Assembly (NCBI GenBank): GCA_016794585.1
Contig: JAEUJM010000001.1
Location: 1 to 64,000 of the forward strand
Direction of reading: 5' to 3'
DNA: 64,000 bases
Origin: Acidimicrobiales bacterium
GTDB taxonomy: Bacteria > Actinomycetota > Acidimicrobiia > Acidimicrobiales > DATDAH01
A model generated the notes under the pieces. The model had not been told where the DNA came from. It made no database searches and saw only the letters and a program-made list of their open reading frames with translations. Each line of letters opens with the position of its first letter. Position 1 is the stretch's first letter. Positions 52,752-62,552 of this stretch are shown here, piece by piece. The position numbers and the translations under genes are program-made.

Positions 52752-55217
52752 ATGACCACCGTCGGCGGCGGGATCATCCCGGAGCTACCACCCGAGGGCC
52801 ACTGGTGCCTGCGCTTCGAGGGCTTCGACCCGGACGACGAAGGTCGTCGGGAGGCGCTGTGCACCCTGGCCAACGGCTACTTCTCCGTGCGGGGCGCGGC
52901 TCCGGAGGCCGAGGCGGACGGGGTGCACTACCCCGGCACGTACGCCGCCGGCGTGTTCAACCGCCTCGAGGACGACGTGCAGGGCCGCGCCGTCACCAAC
53001 GAGAGCCTCGTCAACCTGCCCAACTGGCTCCTGCTGCGCTTTCGGGTCGCGGACGGTGACTGGTTCCGCCTGGACGAGGCCGACCTGCTCGACCACGTGG
53101 TCGAGCTCGACACCCACCGGGCCGTGCTGCGCCGCCACCTGCGCTTCCGGGACGGCGACGGCCGGGTCCTCCGGGTCGACCAGCGTCGCTTCGTGCACCT
53201 GGACGAGCACCACCTGGGCGCCCTCGTCACCACGTTCACGGCCGAGAATTGGAGCGGGCCGCTCGTGGTGCGCTCGGGTGTCGACGGTCGGGTCACCAAC
53301 GACAACGTCGAGCGCTACCGGTCGCTGTCGTCCACCCACCTCCTGCCCGTCGGTGAGGAGGCGGTGGACGACGAGACCCTCCTCGTCCAGGTGGCCACCA
53401 CCCAGTCCCAGGTGCGGGTGGCGGTGGCGACGCGCACGCGCGTGCTCGACGGCGACGGGGGCGTGCCGGAGCCACCCCGCCACCTCCTGCACGAGCCCGG
53501 CTTCCTGGCCCACGACCTGACCCTCACCCTCGTCGAGGGCCATCCCGTCGAGGTCGAGAAGGTGGTGGCCCTGTTCACGTCTCGGGACCAGGCCATCAGC
53601 GAGACCGGGATCGACGCGGTGCGGGCCGTGCAGGCGGCACCGGACGCAGCCACCCTCGAACGACGCCACGCCGTGCACTGGGCCCACGTCTGGAAGCGGG
53701 GCGACATCGAGATCGAGATCGACGACGGCGACGAGGAGCCGCCGCCGGAGATCGCGTTGCGGGTGAACCTGTTCCACCTGCTGGCCACGGTCACCAAGAA
53801 CAGCGCCGACCTGGACGTCGGGGTTCCCGCTCGGGGCCTGCACGGCGAGGCCTACCGGGGCCACATCTTCTGGGACGAGCTGTTCATCTTCCCGTACCTC
53901 AACCTGCGCTTCCCCAAGCTCACCCGCGGCCTGCTGCTCTACCGGTTCCGCCGCCTGCCCGAGGCCCGCCGCGCGGCCGCGGCGGCGGGGTACCGGGGGG
54001 CGATGTTCCCCTGGCAGAGCGGGAGCAACGGCGAGGAGGAGACCCAGACCTGGCACCTCAACCCCAACTCGGGGCGATGGCTGCCGGACGGCTCCCACCT
54101 CCAGCGCCACGTCAACATCGCCATCGCCTACAACGTGTGGCAGTACTACGACGCCACCCACAACTACGAGTTCCTCTCGTTCTACGGTGCCGAGCTGCTC
54201 CTCGAGATCGCCCGCTTCTGGGCCAGCGCCGCGGTGCTCGACCCTGCGGACGGCCGCTACGACATCGACGGGGTGGTCGGCCCCGACGAGTACCACGAGG
54301 CCGTTCCCGGCGCGGACCGACCCGGGCTTCGCAACAACGCGTACACGAACGTGATGGCGGCCTGGGTGCTCGGCAAGGCCGTCGCCCTCGCCGACGTGCT
54401 GACCGACCACCGGGTCGCCGAGCTCCACGAGAAGCTGGGGATCGACGACGCCGAGCTCGCGTCCTGGGACGAGATCGGCCGCCGGTTGCGGGTGCCGTTC
54501 CACGACGGCGTCATCAGCCAGTTCGAGGGCTACGGCGAGCTCGCCGAGCTCGACTGGGACGCCTACCGCGAGCGCTACGGGGACATCCGCCGGCTCGACC
54601 GCGTGCTCGAGGCCGAGGGCGACACCACCAACGCCTACAAGCTGTCGAAGCAGGCCGACGTGCTGATGCTTCTCTACCTGCTGTCGGCCGACGAGGTGAT
54701 CGCCCTGCTCGGCCACCTGGGCTATGACGTCGACCACGACGTCCTGCGCGCCACGACGGACTACTACCTGGCCCGCACCTCGCACGGCAGCAGCCTGAGC
54801 GGCGTGGTCCAGACCTGGCTGAGGGTACGCGCCGGCATCGAGCCGTCGTGGCCCCTCTTCAGCGAAGCCATGGAGAGCGACCTCCGCGGCGGCGACGGCG
54901 GCACGGTGCGCGAAGGCATCCACCTCGGGGCCATGGCGGGCACGGCCGACCTCGTCCAGCGCGGCTACGGCGGCGTCGCCCCGCGCGACGGGGTGCTGTG
55001 GATCGAGCCGGCGCTCCCGCCCGAGATCACCCGGCTGCGCTTCAACGTGGGCTACCGGGGCAGCTCCGTCACCGTGGCCCTGGAGGACGGGCACGGCACG
55101 GTCACCGCCCACCCGAACGCGGGGCCCATCACCGTCGGCATCGCCGGCGAGGTCGTCGAGCTCGCCCCGTGCGAGGAGCGGCGCTTCCCCGTGCCCCGCC
55201 GCACCGCCGGCTCCTAG
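52752..55217 (+). CDS. glycoside hydrolase family 65 disaccharide phosphorylase
   Basis: 821 residues. An N-terminal beta-sandwich is followed by a helical barrel with the proposed catalytic acid E513 in VVGPDEYHE. Phosphate-binding TSHGSSLSG lies near residue 680. The family covers trehalose, maltose, kojibiose and nigerose phosphorylases; the exact sugar cannot be decided. Phosphorolysis yields beta-glucose 1-phosphate, fitting the mutase just upstream. The last codon region shares CTAG with the convergent peptidase gene. Together with ppsA and the P-type ATPase it forms a small carbon-reserve and ion-handling group. Confidence 0.9.
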   Translation: MTTVGGGIIPELPPEGHWCLRFEGFDPDDEGRREALCTLANGYFSVRGAAPEAEADGVHYPGTYAAGVFNRLEDDVQGRAVTNESLVNLPNWLLLRFRVADGDWFRLDEADLLDHVVELDTHRAVLRRHLRFRDGDGRVLRVDQRRFVHLDEHHLGALVTTFTAENWSGPLVVRSGVDGRVTNDNVERYRSLSSTHLLPVGEEAVDDETLLVQVATTQSQVRVAVATRTRVLDGDGGVPEPPRHLLHEPGFLAHDLTLTLVEGHPVEVEKVVALFTSRDQAISETGIDAVRAVQAAPDAATLERRHAVHWAHVWKRGDIEIEIDDGDEEPPPEIALRVNLFHLLATVTKNSADLDVGVPARGLHGEAYRGHIFWDELFIFPYLNLRFPKLTRGLLLYRFRRLPEARRAAAAAGYRGAMFPWQSGSNGEEETQTWHLNPNSGRWLPDGSHLQRHVNIAIAYNVWQYYDATHNYEFLSFYGAELLLEIARFWASAAVLDPADGRYDIDGVVGPDEYHEAVPGADRPGLRNNAYTNVMAAWVLGKAVALADVLTDHRVAELHEKLGIDDAELASWDEIGRRLRVPFHDGVISQFEGYGELAELDWDAYRERYGDIRRLDRVLEAEGDTTNAYKLSKQADVLMLLYLLSADEVIALLGHLGYDVDHDVLRATTDYYLARTSHGSSLSGVVQTWLRVRAGIEPSWPLFSEAMESDLRGGDGGTVREGIHLGAMAGTADLVQRGYGGVAPRDGVLWIEPALPPEITRLRFNVGYRGSSVTVALEDGHGTVTAHPNAGPITVGIAGEVVELAPCEERRFPVPRRTAGS

Positions 55218-56452
55218 GGACGCGGCGGGCCGATGTACTCGAAGTGCCCGGCGTCGGGCACGAGCCATCCGTCGCCGGACGCGAACCCCCACCGACCCAT
55301 GACCTCGACGAGGCGCGGGTCCTGGATGGACGTCGTGCCGGTCCGGTTGCCGCTGAAGTTGAGGTCGATGGCGGCGCCCCAGGCATGGCGCGAGATCGAG
55401 CCGCCCTCGGTGACGAGTCGGGCGTTGTAGCAGCCGTCGTAGCTCTGGATCAGTCCGGCCAGGTTGCGGTCGGCGAGCTCGCGCAGGGCGCCGCTGAGGG
55501 CAGGCACGAGGTCTCGGTGGCATCGGACCCGACCCAGCACCGGAACGTCCGCCGAGACGATCTCGTCGGCCACCCAGGACGGGTCCTGGACGAGGTCGCG
55601 CCCGCTCGTCGGGGGGACGTAGGCGAACTCGCCGAAGGTGGCCTTGATCCGGGACTGGGGGAGCACCGAGTCGCCGTGGCGCAGGTAGGGCGTCTGGCCT
55701 TCGACGCGGACTCGGGGCGGTCGGGCGGGGTCCGCCACCGTGCGCACGGCGGCCGCCGTCTCGTCGGCGGTGCGGCGGGGCCGTGCGAGCACGTATCTGT
55801 CGGTGTCGATGCCGGCGGCGACGGCCCCGCCCGTGGGGACGACCAGCTCGGCGGCCCCCACCGAGGCGTCGGCGACCACGGCGGTGACGCGCACGGTGGC
55901 GCCGGTGGTGAGGGCGACGACGTCCCCCGGGCCCCACGAGTGCAGCTCGGCCGAGGTGGCGCCGACCACCGCGTCGCCGGGCTCGAGGCGCCGGAGCGCG
56001 TCGCGGTCGGCCGGCTCGGCGAACGGGGGGTAGGTGGCGGGGTCCACGGCGATCGCGTCCAGGCCGAGGACCATGCCGGCGGGAGCGGCGGGCGCCGGGG
56101 CGGTCACCAGGTCGCCCTCGACGACGGTCGAGCGGGCCACCTCAGCCAGTCCCGCGACTCGCGTGGCCAGCGCGGGGTCGAGCCCGTTCGCCGTCCAGAC
56201 GAGCACGGTCGGTGGGTGGGCACCGACCGGAGCGGCGCCGGCCGAGGCGGGAACCTCGGCGCCCGCTCCCGGGTCGCCCGGGTCGCCTCGGTCGGGGGAC
56301 GCGGCGTCGGTCCCGTCGACTGGCTCGCGAGCTGCGGCTCTGGTTCCGTCGCCCGCGGCGCCGCCCTCCCGGGCCTGGACCGTCAGCGTCACGCCCGCAC
56401 CGACGAGGACGCCCAGGACGGCGATCGCCAGCAGCGCCAGCGCGCGCCTCAC
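55214..56452 (-). CDS. membrane-anchored M15-family D,D-carboxypeptidase-like protein
   Basis: 412 residues. A basic start and helix (ALALLAIAVLGVLVGAGVTLTV) anchor it; an Ala/Pro/Gly-rich linker follows. The domain of about 85-290 is unassigned. The C-terminal M15 peptidase shows zinc-site residues SISRHAWGAAIDLN (H356, D363) and DAGHFEYIG (H403). It should cut peptidoglycan stem peptides outside the cell. GTG 56452 overlaps the anti-sigma stop (GTGA), so expression is tied to the sigma factor operon. This implies a wall-stress function. Confidence 0.8.
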   Translation of the reverse strand: MRRALALLAIAVLGVLVGAGVTLTVQAREGGAAGDGTRAAAREPVDGTDAASPDRGDPGDPGAGAEVPASAGAAPVGAHPPTVLVWTANGLDPALATRVAGLAEVARSTVVEGDLVTAPAPAAPAGMVLGLDAIAVDPATYPPFAEPADRDALRRLEPGDAVVGATSAELHSWGPGDVVALTTGATVRVTAVVADASVGAAELVVPTGGAVAAGIDTDRYVLARPRRTADETAAAVRTVADPARPPRVRVEGQTPYLRHGDSVLPQSRIKATFGEFAYVPPTSGRDLVQDPSWVADEIVSADVPVLGRVRCHRDLVPALSGALRELADRNLAGLIQSYDGCYNARLVTEGGSISRHAWGAAIDLNFSGNRTGTTSIQDPRLVEVMGRWGFASGDGWLVPDAGHFEYIGPPRP

Positions 56453-58401
56453 CCCGGCTCCAGGAGTGCGGCGACGCCGACGAGCTCGGCGCGGGAGAGG
56501 CTGAAGCTGCGCAGCCGGTAGACCCGGTCGGCCTCGAACCATTCGAGCATCCCCTGTGCAGGCAGGTAGCGACCGGACGTCCCCCGGACGGCGACCGCCT
56601 GGACGTCACCGGCGACGACGGGCGGCGGGAGCTTCGCCGCCGGTGCCTGGTCCAGGACGAAGGCCCGGTCACCCGCCCCCGTGAAGGCGGCGATCACCGT
56701 CTGCCCCTCGACGCGGAGCGCGGGGGCGCCGAATCCGTCGAGGCCCCGGGGCAGGAGCAGCGGGTCGATTGCCGCCCGCGCGGTGGCGATGTCGGCCGTG
56801 GCCGCCTCGGCCCACGACGGTGGGACGTCAACCCCCTGCAGGCCCAGCCGCGACGCGACCGCCACCAGGTCCTCCCGGCCCACGCTGCCGCTGACCACCA
56901 CGTCCACGCCCTCGGTGTGCAGGCCCACGCGATCGCCGCGCTCCCCGAGGTAGCCGACCCCGGCCGGTCCGAGGTCGAGGCGGCGGACGAGACCCCCGAG
57001 GTCGCCGAACAGGCGGCCGCCCGGCCACGACGTCGTGGCCGACACGGCCAACCACGCCCGGCCGTCGGTCCACGTGCGGGTGGACACGGTGGGCCCCTCG
57101 AGGGTCTCCGTCCGCCCCGTGCGGTACGGGGTGAGGCCGTCGGGGAGCGACGACGGCTCGGGCACCTCGCGCTCGGCCACCGGGCGGTCGCGGAACCCGC
57201 CGTCCGAGACGCTCGGCGGCCACGTGGACGCCGCGCCCGGGGCGGTGACCGCCGGTTCGCTCCCGGTGTTCACCGACAGGTCGTGGACGGTGACATCGAG
57301 GACGGGTCGGCCGGCGACGTCGGTGTACCCGCGATCGGCGGCCCACGCGGCGCGCTCGGGATCGTCCCCGGCGCGCACCGTCACGCGCAGGGGGACCAGC
57401 GTGTCGCGGTCGAGTCGCAGGCGCACCGGGTCGGTCGGATGGGCCTCGCGGAGGTTCCCGGTGGGGCGGAGCGCGTCGAGGAGAGGGCCGACCTGCGCCG
57501 CGGTGGTCTCGATGCCGATGGTCGGGCGTCCGTCGACCTCGGCCGGCGGCAGGGTCTCGAGCGCGCCGGTGAGCGCAAAGCTCTGGACCGGCATGACCAG
57601 CTCGAGGGGCGCGGGCGCCGCCGCGGAGAACGGCTCCCGACCGACGAGGGTGCGGTGCTCGCCGGCGGTGGGCGTGCAGTCGGGCTGCGCCGGGCTGGGG
57701 CAGTCGACGAGGCCGGTGACCGTCCAGGTGTCCTCGTCGACGGTGAGGTTCAGGTCGTTGGGGCGCCAGGCGCCGGCGGGGTACTCCGTGTGGTCACGCA
57801 GCTCGAGGCGCAGGGTCTCGGGGGCGGCGTAGCCGAGGCGCCCGTCGAACCGGCGCTCGGGGACCGCCGGGTGCCAGCCGTGCTCGACCACGGTCAGCCG
57901 TGCGTCGAGGTCGTGGACGGCGTGCTGCGCGGCGTCGACCCGGTCGGCGAGGTCGGCCTCGGCCACCCCGGGTCCCTCGGGGGACGTGGACGTGTGCACC
58001 AGGAGCGCGGCCCCCAGGGCGGCGGCGACGAACACCGCCGCCGCCGGGAGGTGACGCCGCCGCGGGGCGGCGGGCCGCCGGCGCGCCCGGCGGCCAGCGA
58101 CGGTCCCGACCTCGGCGCCCTCGCCCTCCTGGCCGTCAGCGGCGTCCTCGCGGCGGACCCGGGCCAGCACCGCCGCGGCGAGGGGGGACGGGGCGTCCGG
58201 ATGACCGGAGGTGCCGAGCTCGCGGGGTGCGGGGCGCAGGAGTGCCCTGGCCGCCCCGGCGTGGCGGGCGAAGCGGGCGCACTCGGGGCACGTGTCGGCG
58301 TGGCGGCGGGCCTCGGCGACCTCGGTCCCGTCGCCGGGCGCGTCGCCCGGAGCCTCGTCGAAGGCGGCCGACAGCACCTCCTGGACGTGGTCACACGTCA
58401 C
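56449..58401 (-). CDS. anti-sigma factor fused to an RseB/MucB-like sensor domain
   Basis: 650 residues. The N-terminus is a zinc anti-sigma (ZAS) domain with H34, C38 and C41 (RRHADTCPECARF). One transmembrane helix follows (LPAAAVFVAAALGAALLVH, about 119-137). The outer part has two sections: about 150-380 resembles the LolA-like domain of RseB/MucB, and about 400-600 resembles its smaller C-terminal domain. In Proteobacteria these are two proteins, RseA and RseB; here they are one. It should hold the ECF sigma factor inactive until an envelope signal is sensed. The start overlaps the sigma gene end. Confidence 0.78.
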   Translation of the reverse strand: MTCDHVQEVLSAAFDEAPGDAPGDGTEVAEARRHADTCPECARFARHAGAARALLRPAPRELGTSGHPDAPSPLAAAVLARVRREDAADGQEGEGAEVGTVAGRRARRRPAAPRRRHLPAAAVFVAAALGAALLVHTSTSPEGPGVAEADLADRVDAAQHAVHDLDARLTVVEHGWHPAVPERRFDGRLGYAAPETLRLELRDHTEYPAGAWRPNDLNLTVDEDTWTVTGLVDCPSPAQPDCTPTAGEHRTLVGREPFSAAAPAPLELVMPVQSFALTGALETLPPAEVDGRPTIGIETTAAQVGPLLDALRPTGNLREAHPTDPVRLRLDRDTLVPLRVTVRAGDDPERAAWAADRGYTDVAGRPVLDVTVHDLSVNTGSEPAVTAPGAASTWPPSVSDGGFRDRPVAEREVPEPSSLPDGLTPYRTGRTETLEGPTVSTRTWTDGRAWLAVSATTSWPGGRLFGDLGGLVRRLDLGPAGVGYLGERGDRVGLHTEGVDVVVSGSVGREDLVAVASRLGLQGVDVPPSWAEAATADIATARAAIDPLLLPRGLDGFGAPALRVEGQTVIAAFTGAGDRAFVLDQAPAAKLPPPVVAGDVQAVAVRGTSGRYLPAQGMLEWFEADRVYRLRSFSLSRAELVGVAALLEPG

Positions 58402-58954
58402 GGGCGGCCTCCTCGGTGGCCATCCAGCGGTCGAGCTGGCGCCGAGCCTGGTGCACCCGGCTCTTGACGGTGCCTTCGGCCGTGCCCAGCACCTCGCCGG
58501 CCTCCCGGTAGGTCAGGCCGTAGACCTCGACCAGCAGCAGGGCCTCCCGCAGCTTGTCGCTCAGACTGGCGATGGCCGCGGCCAGCTCCGCCGAGGCCGA
58601 CGGCACCGGGTCGCGGGACGTGCCCTCCTCGATACGGGCGGGCGTGACCGCGGTGACGACGCGGTCGCGGCGCTGGCGGCTGCGGAGCGCGTCGACGGCG
58701 CAGTTGCGGGCGATCTGGAAGACCCACGACGACAGCCCCGACCGGAACGCGAACGAGGGCAGCCCCCGGTAGACGCGCACGAAGGTGTCCTGGGCCACGT
58801 CCTCGGCGAGGGTGGCGTCGCCGAGGAAGTGCACGAGGAAGCGCCGCACGTGGTCCTCGTAGTGGTGCACGAGGGAGGCGAACGCGTCGTCGTCGCCCGC
58901 TGCCGCCGCCCGTACCAGCCCCTCGGAGGGCTCCTCCACGCGCCGTCCCCTCAC
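58391..58954 (-). CDS. ECF-type RNA polymerase sigma factor
   Basis: 187 residues. Region 2 shows LAEDVAQDTFVRVYRGLPSF, and region 4 shows LREALLLVEVYGLTYREAGEVLGTAEGTVKSRVHQARRQL, both standard for ECF sigma factors such as SigE/SigM-like members. It is followed, with an 11-bp overlap, by the fused anti-sigma/RseB gene and then a peptidase, so it probably controls an envelope-stress response. I could not find a clear GGAAC-type promoter before its own start. GTG 58954 is used; a GTG five codons later is possible. Confidence 0.92.
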   Translation of the reverse strand: MRGRRVEEPSEGLVRAAAAGDDDAFASLVHHYEDHVRRFLVHFLGDATLAEDVAQDTFVRVYRGLPSFAFRSGLSSWVFQIARNCAVDALRSRQRRDRVVTAVTPARIEEGTSRDPVPSASAELAAAIASLSDKLREALLLVEVYGLTYREAGEVLGTAEGTVKSRVHQARRQLDRWMATEEAARDV

Positions 58955-59141
58955 CGGCGCACCCCACGGGAGCGCCTGGGGTCATCGTGTCGTCCCGGCC
59001 CGGGCCTGTCCACCGGCACCTGTGCGTCGCGCGTCCACGCGAGAGGAGACGCTCCGGGCGCCGCGATGGTTCGACGCGGACCTTCCGGATCCCGAAGCGA
59101 ACTCCGGGGCCCCGGCCGGCGTCTCCTCCTGGGAAGGGCGG

Positions 59142-60530
59142 ATGACGTGGACCGAGCGTCCCGACGACGAGGAGGTGGCCGTGCAGCGATCGACGGTGGT
59201 GGTGCGAACGGGGATGGTGGGCCTGGTCGCCCTCTTGGTGGCCGGCGTGATCGTCGGCCTCGGGACGGTGGCGGCGAGCGAACGTGCGAGCGTCCGACCC
59301 CGGGCCGCGGTGGTGCCGTCGCCGCTCGCCTTCGCTCGATCGGGCGACCGGGTCGTCAGTGTGGACGTGGACCGCGCCGAGGTGGCGGTCTCGGCCCGGC
59401 GGGCGGTCGGCAGCATCGACGGTCGCCTCCTCTTCCAGGCCGTCCCGGGCCCCGGTGGCGGCGCCTCGCTCGTGACCCTCGACGCCCGCACGGGTGACGA
59501 GCAGTGGCGCCAGCCCGTCGCCGCCGGACTGTCACCGATCGTGGCGTCCCAGGACGGCGGGGCCGTGGTGCTGGCCGGGACGGTGGCGGGGTCGTCTACC
59601 ACCTCCGGCTACCCGGCGCCCCGCACCGAGACGACCCTCTCGATCGCCCGACGGGGCGCCGAGGTGGAGGCGCACACCTTGCGGGGCAACTACGAGCCCG
59701 AGGCCTTCTCCCGTGACGGGGACCGGCTGTACCTGATCAAGTACGTCCCCGCCGAGGCGCCCACGGGGTACCAGGTGCGCCAGCTCGACCTCGCCACAGG
59801 CGACGTGAGCGGGGTGGAGAGCGTCGACATCCGACCGGGCGCGGTCATGGGCGGCTCGGCCCGGGGTCGGGTGATGGCCCCCGACGGCAGCCGCCTCTAC
59901 ACGCTCTACAGCGTTCCTGCCGGGGTGCCCGACGGGCTGCACGGCACCGACACCGAGCGGGGACGGGCCTTCGTCCACATCCTCGACCTGGAGGAGGGCT
60001 GGGCCCACTGCTTGCTGCTGCCCGACCCGATCGGCGTCGAGGCCATGGCGACCGGCCCGATGGCCATCAGCCCCGACGGGGGGACGCTCGCCGTCGTGGA
60101 TCCCGGCTTCGACGGCCTCAGCTCAGGCGGTCGCTCGACGGTGGTCACCGTCGCGACCGACACCTTGATGGTGGGGCCGGTCCACGAGGAGCTCGGCCCA
60201 CGCTGGCCGACCGCCGCGGCCGTGGGTGCCGACGGCGCCGTGTACGTGGCCGGCTCCGGCGGGCAGGGCCGCCCACGGGTGGACGTGGTCGACGCCGACG
60301 CGGGGACGGTCCTGCGGGGTTGGACGACCCGCACCGCGGTGCAGGCCATGAGCGCCCAACCGCGCGGCAGCCTGCTGCTGGCCGAGCCCGAGCGGGCCCG
60401 GGTGGTGGTGATGCACCCGGGCCGGGAAGGTGGACGGTCCATCACCCTCCCGGGGGAGGGCCTGGTGGCCGTGGGTCCCGCCGGCATCACCCTGCCCGAC
60501 CCGCGCGACGTCCTGGAGTGCGCCTGCTGA
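59142..60530 (+). CDS. membrane-tethered beta-propeller-like protein
   Basis: 462 residues. One N-terminal transmembrane helix (about 21-43) is followed by repeated beta-strand units (SLVTLDARTGDEQW; RVMAPDGSRLYTLYS; MAISPDGGTLAVVDPG; VDVVDADAGTVLRG), as in PQQ- or YVTN-like beta-propellers. It should face outside. No catalytic site identified; it may sense or scaffold. ATG 59142 has GAAGGG upstream; an upstream frame from 59022 has no such signal. Divergent from the ECF sigma factor and possibly part of its regulon. Confidence 0.72.
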   Translation: MTWTERPDDEEVAVQRSTVVVRTGMVGLVALLVAGVIVGLGTVAASERASVRPRAAVVPSPLAFARSGDRVVSVDVDRAEVAVSARRAVGSIDGRLLFQAVPGPGGGASLVTLDARTGDEQWRQPVAAGLSPIVASQDGGAVVLAGTVAGSSTTSGYPAPRTETTLSIARRGAEVEAHTLRGNYEPEAFSRDGDRLYLIKYVPAEAPTGYQVRQLDLATGDVSGVESVDIRPGAVMGGSARGRVMAPDGSRLYTLYSVPAGVPDGLHGTDTERGRAFVHILDLEEGWAHCLLLPDPIGVEAMATGPMAISPDGGTLAVVDPGFDGLSSGGRSTVVTVATDTLMVGPVHEELGPRWPTAAAVGADGAVYVAGSGGQGRPRVDVVDADAGTVLRGWTTRTAVQAMSAQPRGSLLLAEPERARVVVMHPGREGGRSITLPGEGLVAVGPAGITLPDPRDVLECAC

Positions 60531-60553
60531 TCCCGAGGGCGGCGCTTCGGGGT

Positions 60554-60579
60554 CCCGTCCGACGATCGCGTCGGGCGGG
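60554..60579. terminator. hairpin between convergent beta-propeller and DUF1579 genes
   Basis: CCCGTCCGACG, loop ATCG, CGTCGGGCGGG: an 11-bp stem with one mismatch, in the 51-bp gap between two convergent genes. Confidence 0.55.
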
Positions 60580-60581
60580 CC

Positions 60582-61070
60582 TCAGCGGCTGCGGCGGTCC
60601 CAGTTGGCCCGGCGGTAGGTGCCCTGCATCGCCGGCGACCAGTTGGTGCCGTCGATCGAGGACTCGGCCCGCAGGGTGAGTGCGTCGCCGTCGGCGAGGG
60701 GAGCGCCGAAGGCGAGGCGCACCCTGCCCCGCGTGGTGACGCGCTCGAACACGAGGTCGTCACCGTGCCAGTCGCCGAGGGCCGGGCTGCCCGGGTCCTC
60801 GCCGTGGTCGTCGAACCAGTGGAGCGTGCAGCGGTCGCTGGCGGCGTCGAAGCCGAGCACCGCGTGCACGAGGCGCGTGATGGAGCCGAACTGCTCCTGC
60901 TGGTAGTCCATGACGAGGAAGTGCCCGCCCAGGCCCATGTTGGTACGGAAGCGTCCCGTCGCCTCGCCCACGGCCCCGCCGGCCTCGTTGTACACCGTTT
61001 CCGGGCCGGCGTAGGCGCCGGCGAGGCGGGCGAGACGGGCGTGCGTCGGTCGCAGGGTCGCTGTCTCCAT
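60582..61070 (-). CDS. DUF1579-like lipocalin-fold protein
   Basis: 162 residues. The pattern LARLAGAYAGPETVYNEAGG, NMGLGGHFLVMDYQQEQFGS and LRAESSIDGTNWSPAMQGTY matches DUF1579, which has a lipocalin-like barrel. No enzymatic motif; ligand unknown. ATG 61070 is the first good start; upstream is the divergent GH1 gene at 30 bp, leaving a very short shared promoter region. Confidence 0.75.
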   Translation of the reverse strand: METATLRPTHARLARLAGAYAGPETVYNEAGGAVGEATGRFRTNMGLGGHFLVMDYQQEQFGSITRLVHAVLGFDAASDRCTLHWFDDHGEDPGSPALGDWHGDDLVFERVTTRGRVRLAFGAPLADGDALTLRAESSIDGTNWSPAMQGTYRRANWDRRSR

Positions 61071-61100
61071 CCAAACCCCGTCGGCAGTACGGTCACCGCC

Positions 61101-62483
61101 ATGAGCGAGCAGACCGCGCCCGACCTCTTCGGCCTCGCCGCCAGCGACTTCGGCGACGACTTCACGTGGGGCGTCGCCACCGCGTCGTACCAGATCGAAG
61201 GCGCGTGGGACGAGGACGGCAAGGGCGCCTCCATCTGGGACACCTTCACCCACCGCACCCGGCGGCCCATCCCCACCGTGCTGACGGGGGAGAACGGCGA
61301 CGAGGCCTGCGACTTCTACCACCGCTACGAGTCCGACCTCGAGGTGATGGGCGGCCTCGGCGTGGACGCCAACCGCTTCTCGGTGTCGTGGCCCCGCATC
61401 CTGCCCGACGGCACCGGCCGGGTGAACGAGGCCGGCCTGGACTTCTACTCACGGGTGGTCGACGCCACCCTCGCCAACGGCATGGCGCCGTGGCTCACCT
61501 GCTACCACTGGGACCTGCCCCAGGCCCTGCAGGACAAGGGGGGATGGGCCAACCGGGACGTCGTCGGCTGGTTCGAGGAGTACGTCGGCGTGCTCGCCGA
61601 CCGCCTCGGCGACCGGGTGAAGCACTGGATGATCTTCAACGAGCCGCTGTCCTTCGTGTACGGCGGCTACCTGATGGGCGCCCACGCCCCCGGCATCCTC
61701 AGCTTCAAGGGTGCGGCGGCGGCGGTGCACCACGTGAACCTCTGCCAGGCGGCCGGTGCGTCGGCCATCCGCGCCCGTGTGCCCGACGCGACGGTGGGCA
61801 CCACCCACGTCATCAGCCCGATGCACACGTCGAGCCCGATGGGCCTGTTCCAGGAGGCGAGGCGCAAGGCCGACGCCATGGCCCACGGCGTGTTCCTCGA
61901 GCCCAACTTCGGGATGGGCTACCCGCAGGACGCCGGCCCGTTCGTCGCCCAGATCGAGCGCAACGTGCGCCCGGGCGACGAGGAGGCGATGACGGTCGAC
62001 TTCGACTTCATCGGCGCCCAGTACTACTCCGCGATGCGGGCCCTCCCCGTCCCGGTCCTCGGCGGCCTGCCGCTGCGCCTGCCCCTCCCCAAGGGCACCG
62101 ACCGTGACCAGATGGGCCACTGGAACAACCCCCAGGGGCTCTACGACGCCATCGAGGTGGTCGCCCGCTACGACCGATGCCCGCGGATCGTGGTCACCGA
62201 GAACGGGGCCTCGTTCCCCGACGAGGTCGAGGGCGAGGGCGAGGGCGCCCGCGTCCACGACCTGCGCCGCATCGACTACCTGCGTAAGCACCTCGGCGCG
62301 GTGGCGCGGGCCAAGGCCGACGGCATGCCCGTCGACGGCTACTTCTACTGGTCCTTCATGGACAACTTCGAGTGGGCCCTCGGCTACCGCCCCCGCTTCG
62401 GCCTCGTCCACGTCGACTTCGCCACCAAGGCCCGCGTGGTGAAGGACTCCGGCCACTGGTTCCGCGCCTTCCTCGACGCCTGA
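61101..62483 (+). CDS. GH1 beta-glucosidase
   Basis: 460 residues, full-length GH1 barrel. The N-terminal signature is FTWGVATASYQIEGAW. The acid/base is E181 in WMIFNEPLSF and the nucleophile E367 in VVTENGASFP. The C-terminal YFYWSFMDNFEWALGY is also typical. It should hydrolyse beta-glucosides inside the cell; no signal peptide. ATG 61101 is the start. Downstream is a strong palindrome and a gene-poor stretch. Confidence 0.93.
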   Translation: MSEQTAPDLFGLAASDFGDDFTWGVATASYQIEGAWDEDGKGASIWDTFTHRTRRPIPTVLTGENGDEACDFYHRYESDLEVMGGLGVDANRFSVSWPRILPDGTGRVNEAGLDFYSRVVDATLANGMAPWLTCYHWDLPQALQDKGGWANRDVVGWFEEYVGVLADRLGDRVKHWMIFNEPLSFVYGGYLMGAHAPGILSFKGAAAAVHHVNLCQAAGASAIRARVPDATVGTTHVISPMHTSSPMGLFQEARRKADAMAHGVFLEPNFGMGYPQDAGPFVAQIERNVRPGDEEAMTVDFDFIGAQYYSAMRALPVPVLGGLPLRLPLPKGTDRDQMGHWNNPQGLYDAIEVVARYDRCPRIVVTENGASFPDEVEGEGEGARVHDLRRIDYLRKHLGAVARAKADGMPVDGYFYWSFMDNFEWALGYRPRFGLVHVDFATKARVVKDSGHWFRAFLDA

Positions 62484-62506
62484 CAGGCGGCGGCCTGATG
62501 GGGCGC

Positions 62507-62552
62507 GGTCGCCAGTGACTGGCCATCGATCGACGCGTGTGCGGTGGCGACC
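62507..62552 (+). terminator. nested palindromes after the GH1 gene
   Basis: GGTCGCCA (62507-62514) and TGGCGACC (62545-62552) are perfect 8-bp arms. Inside and partly overlapping is GCCAGT-G-ACTGGC (62511-62523). The two stems are mutually exclusive, so the RNA may switch between them, or they simply end transcription. Confidence 0.45.

Noticed and set aside
52785-55937. A 1050-codon minus-strand frame opposite GH65
   Set aside because: Antisense shadow without domains; the GH65 gene is complete on the plus strand.
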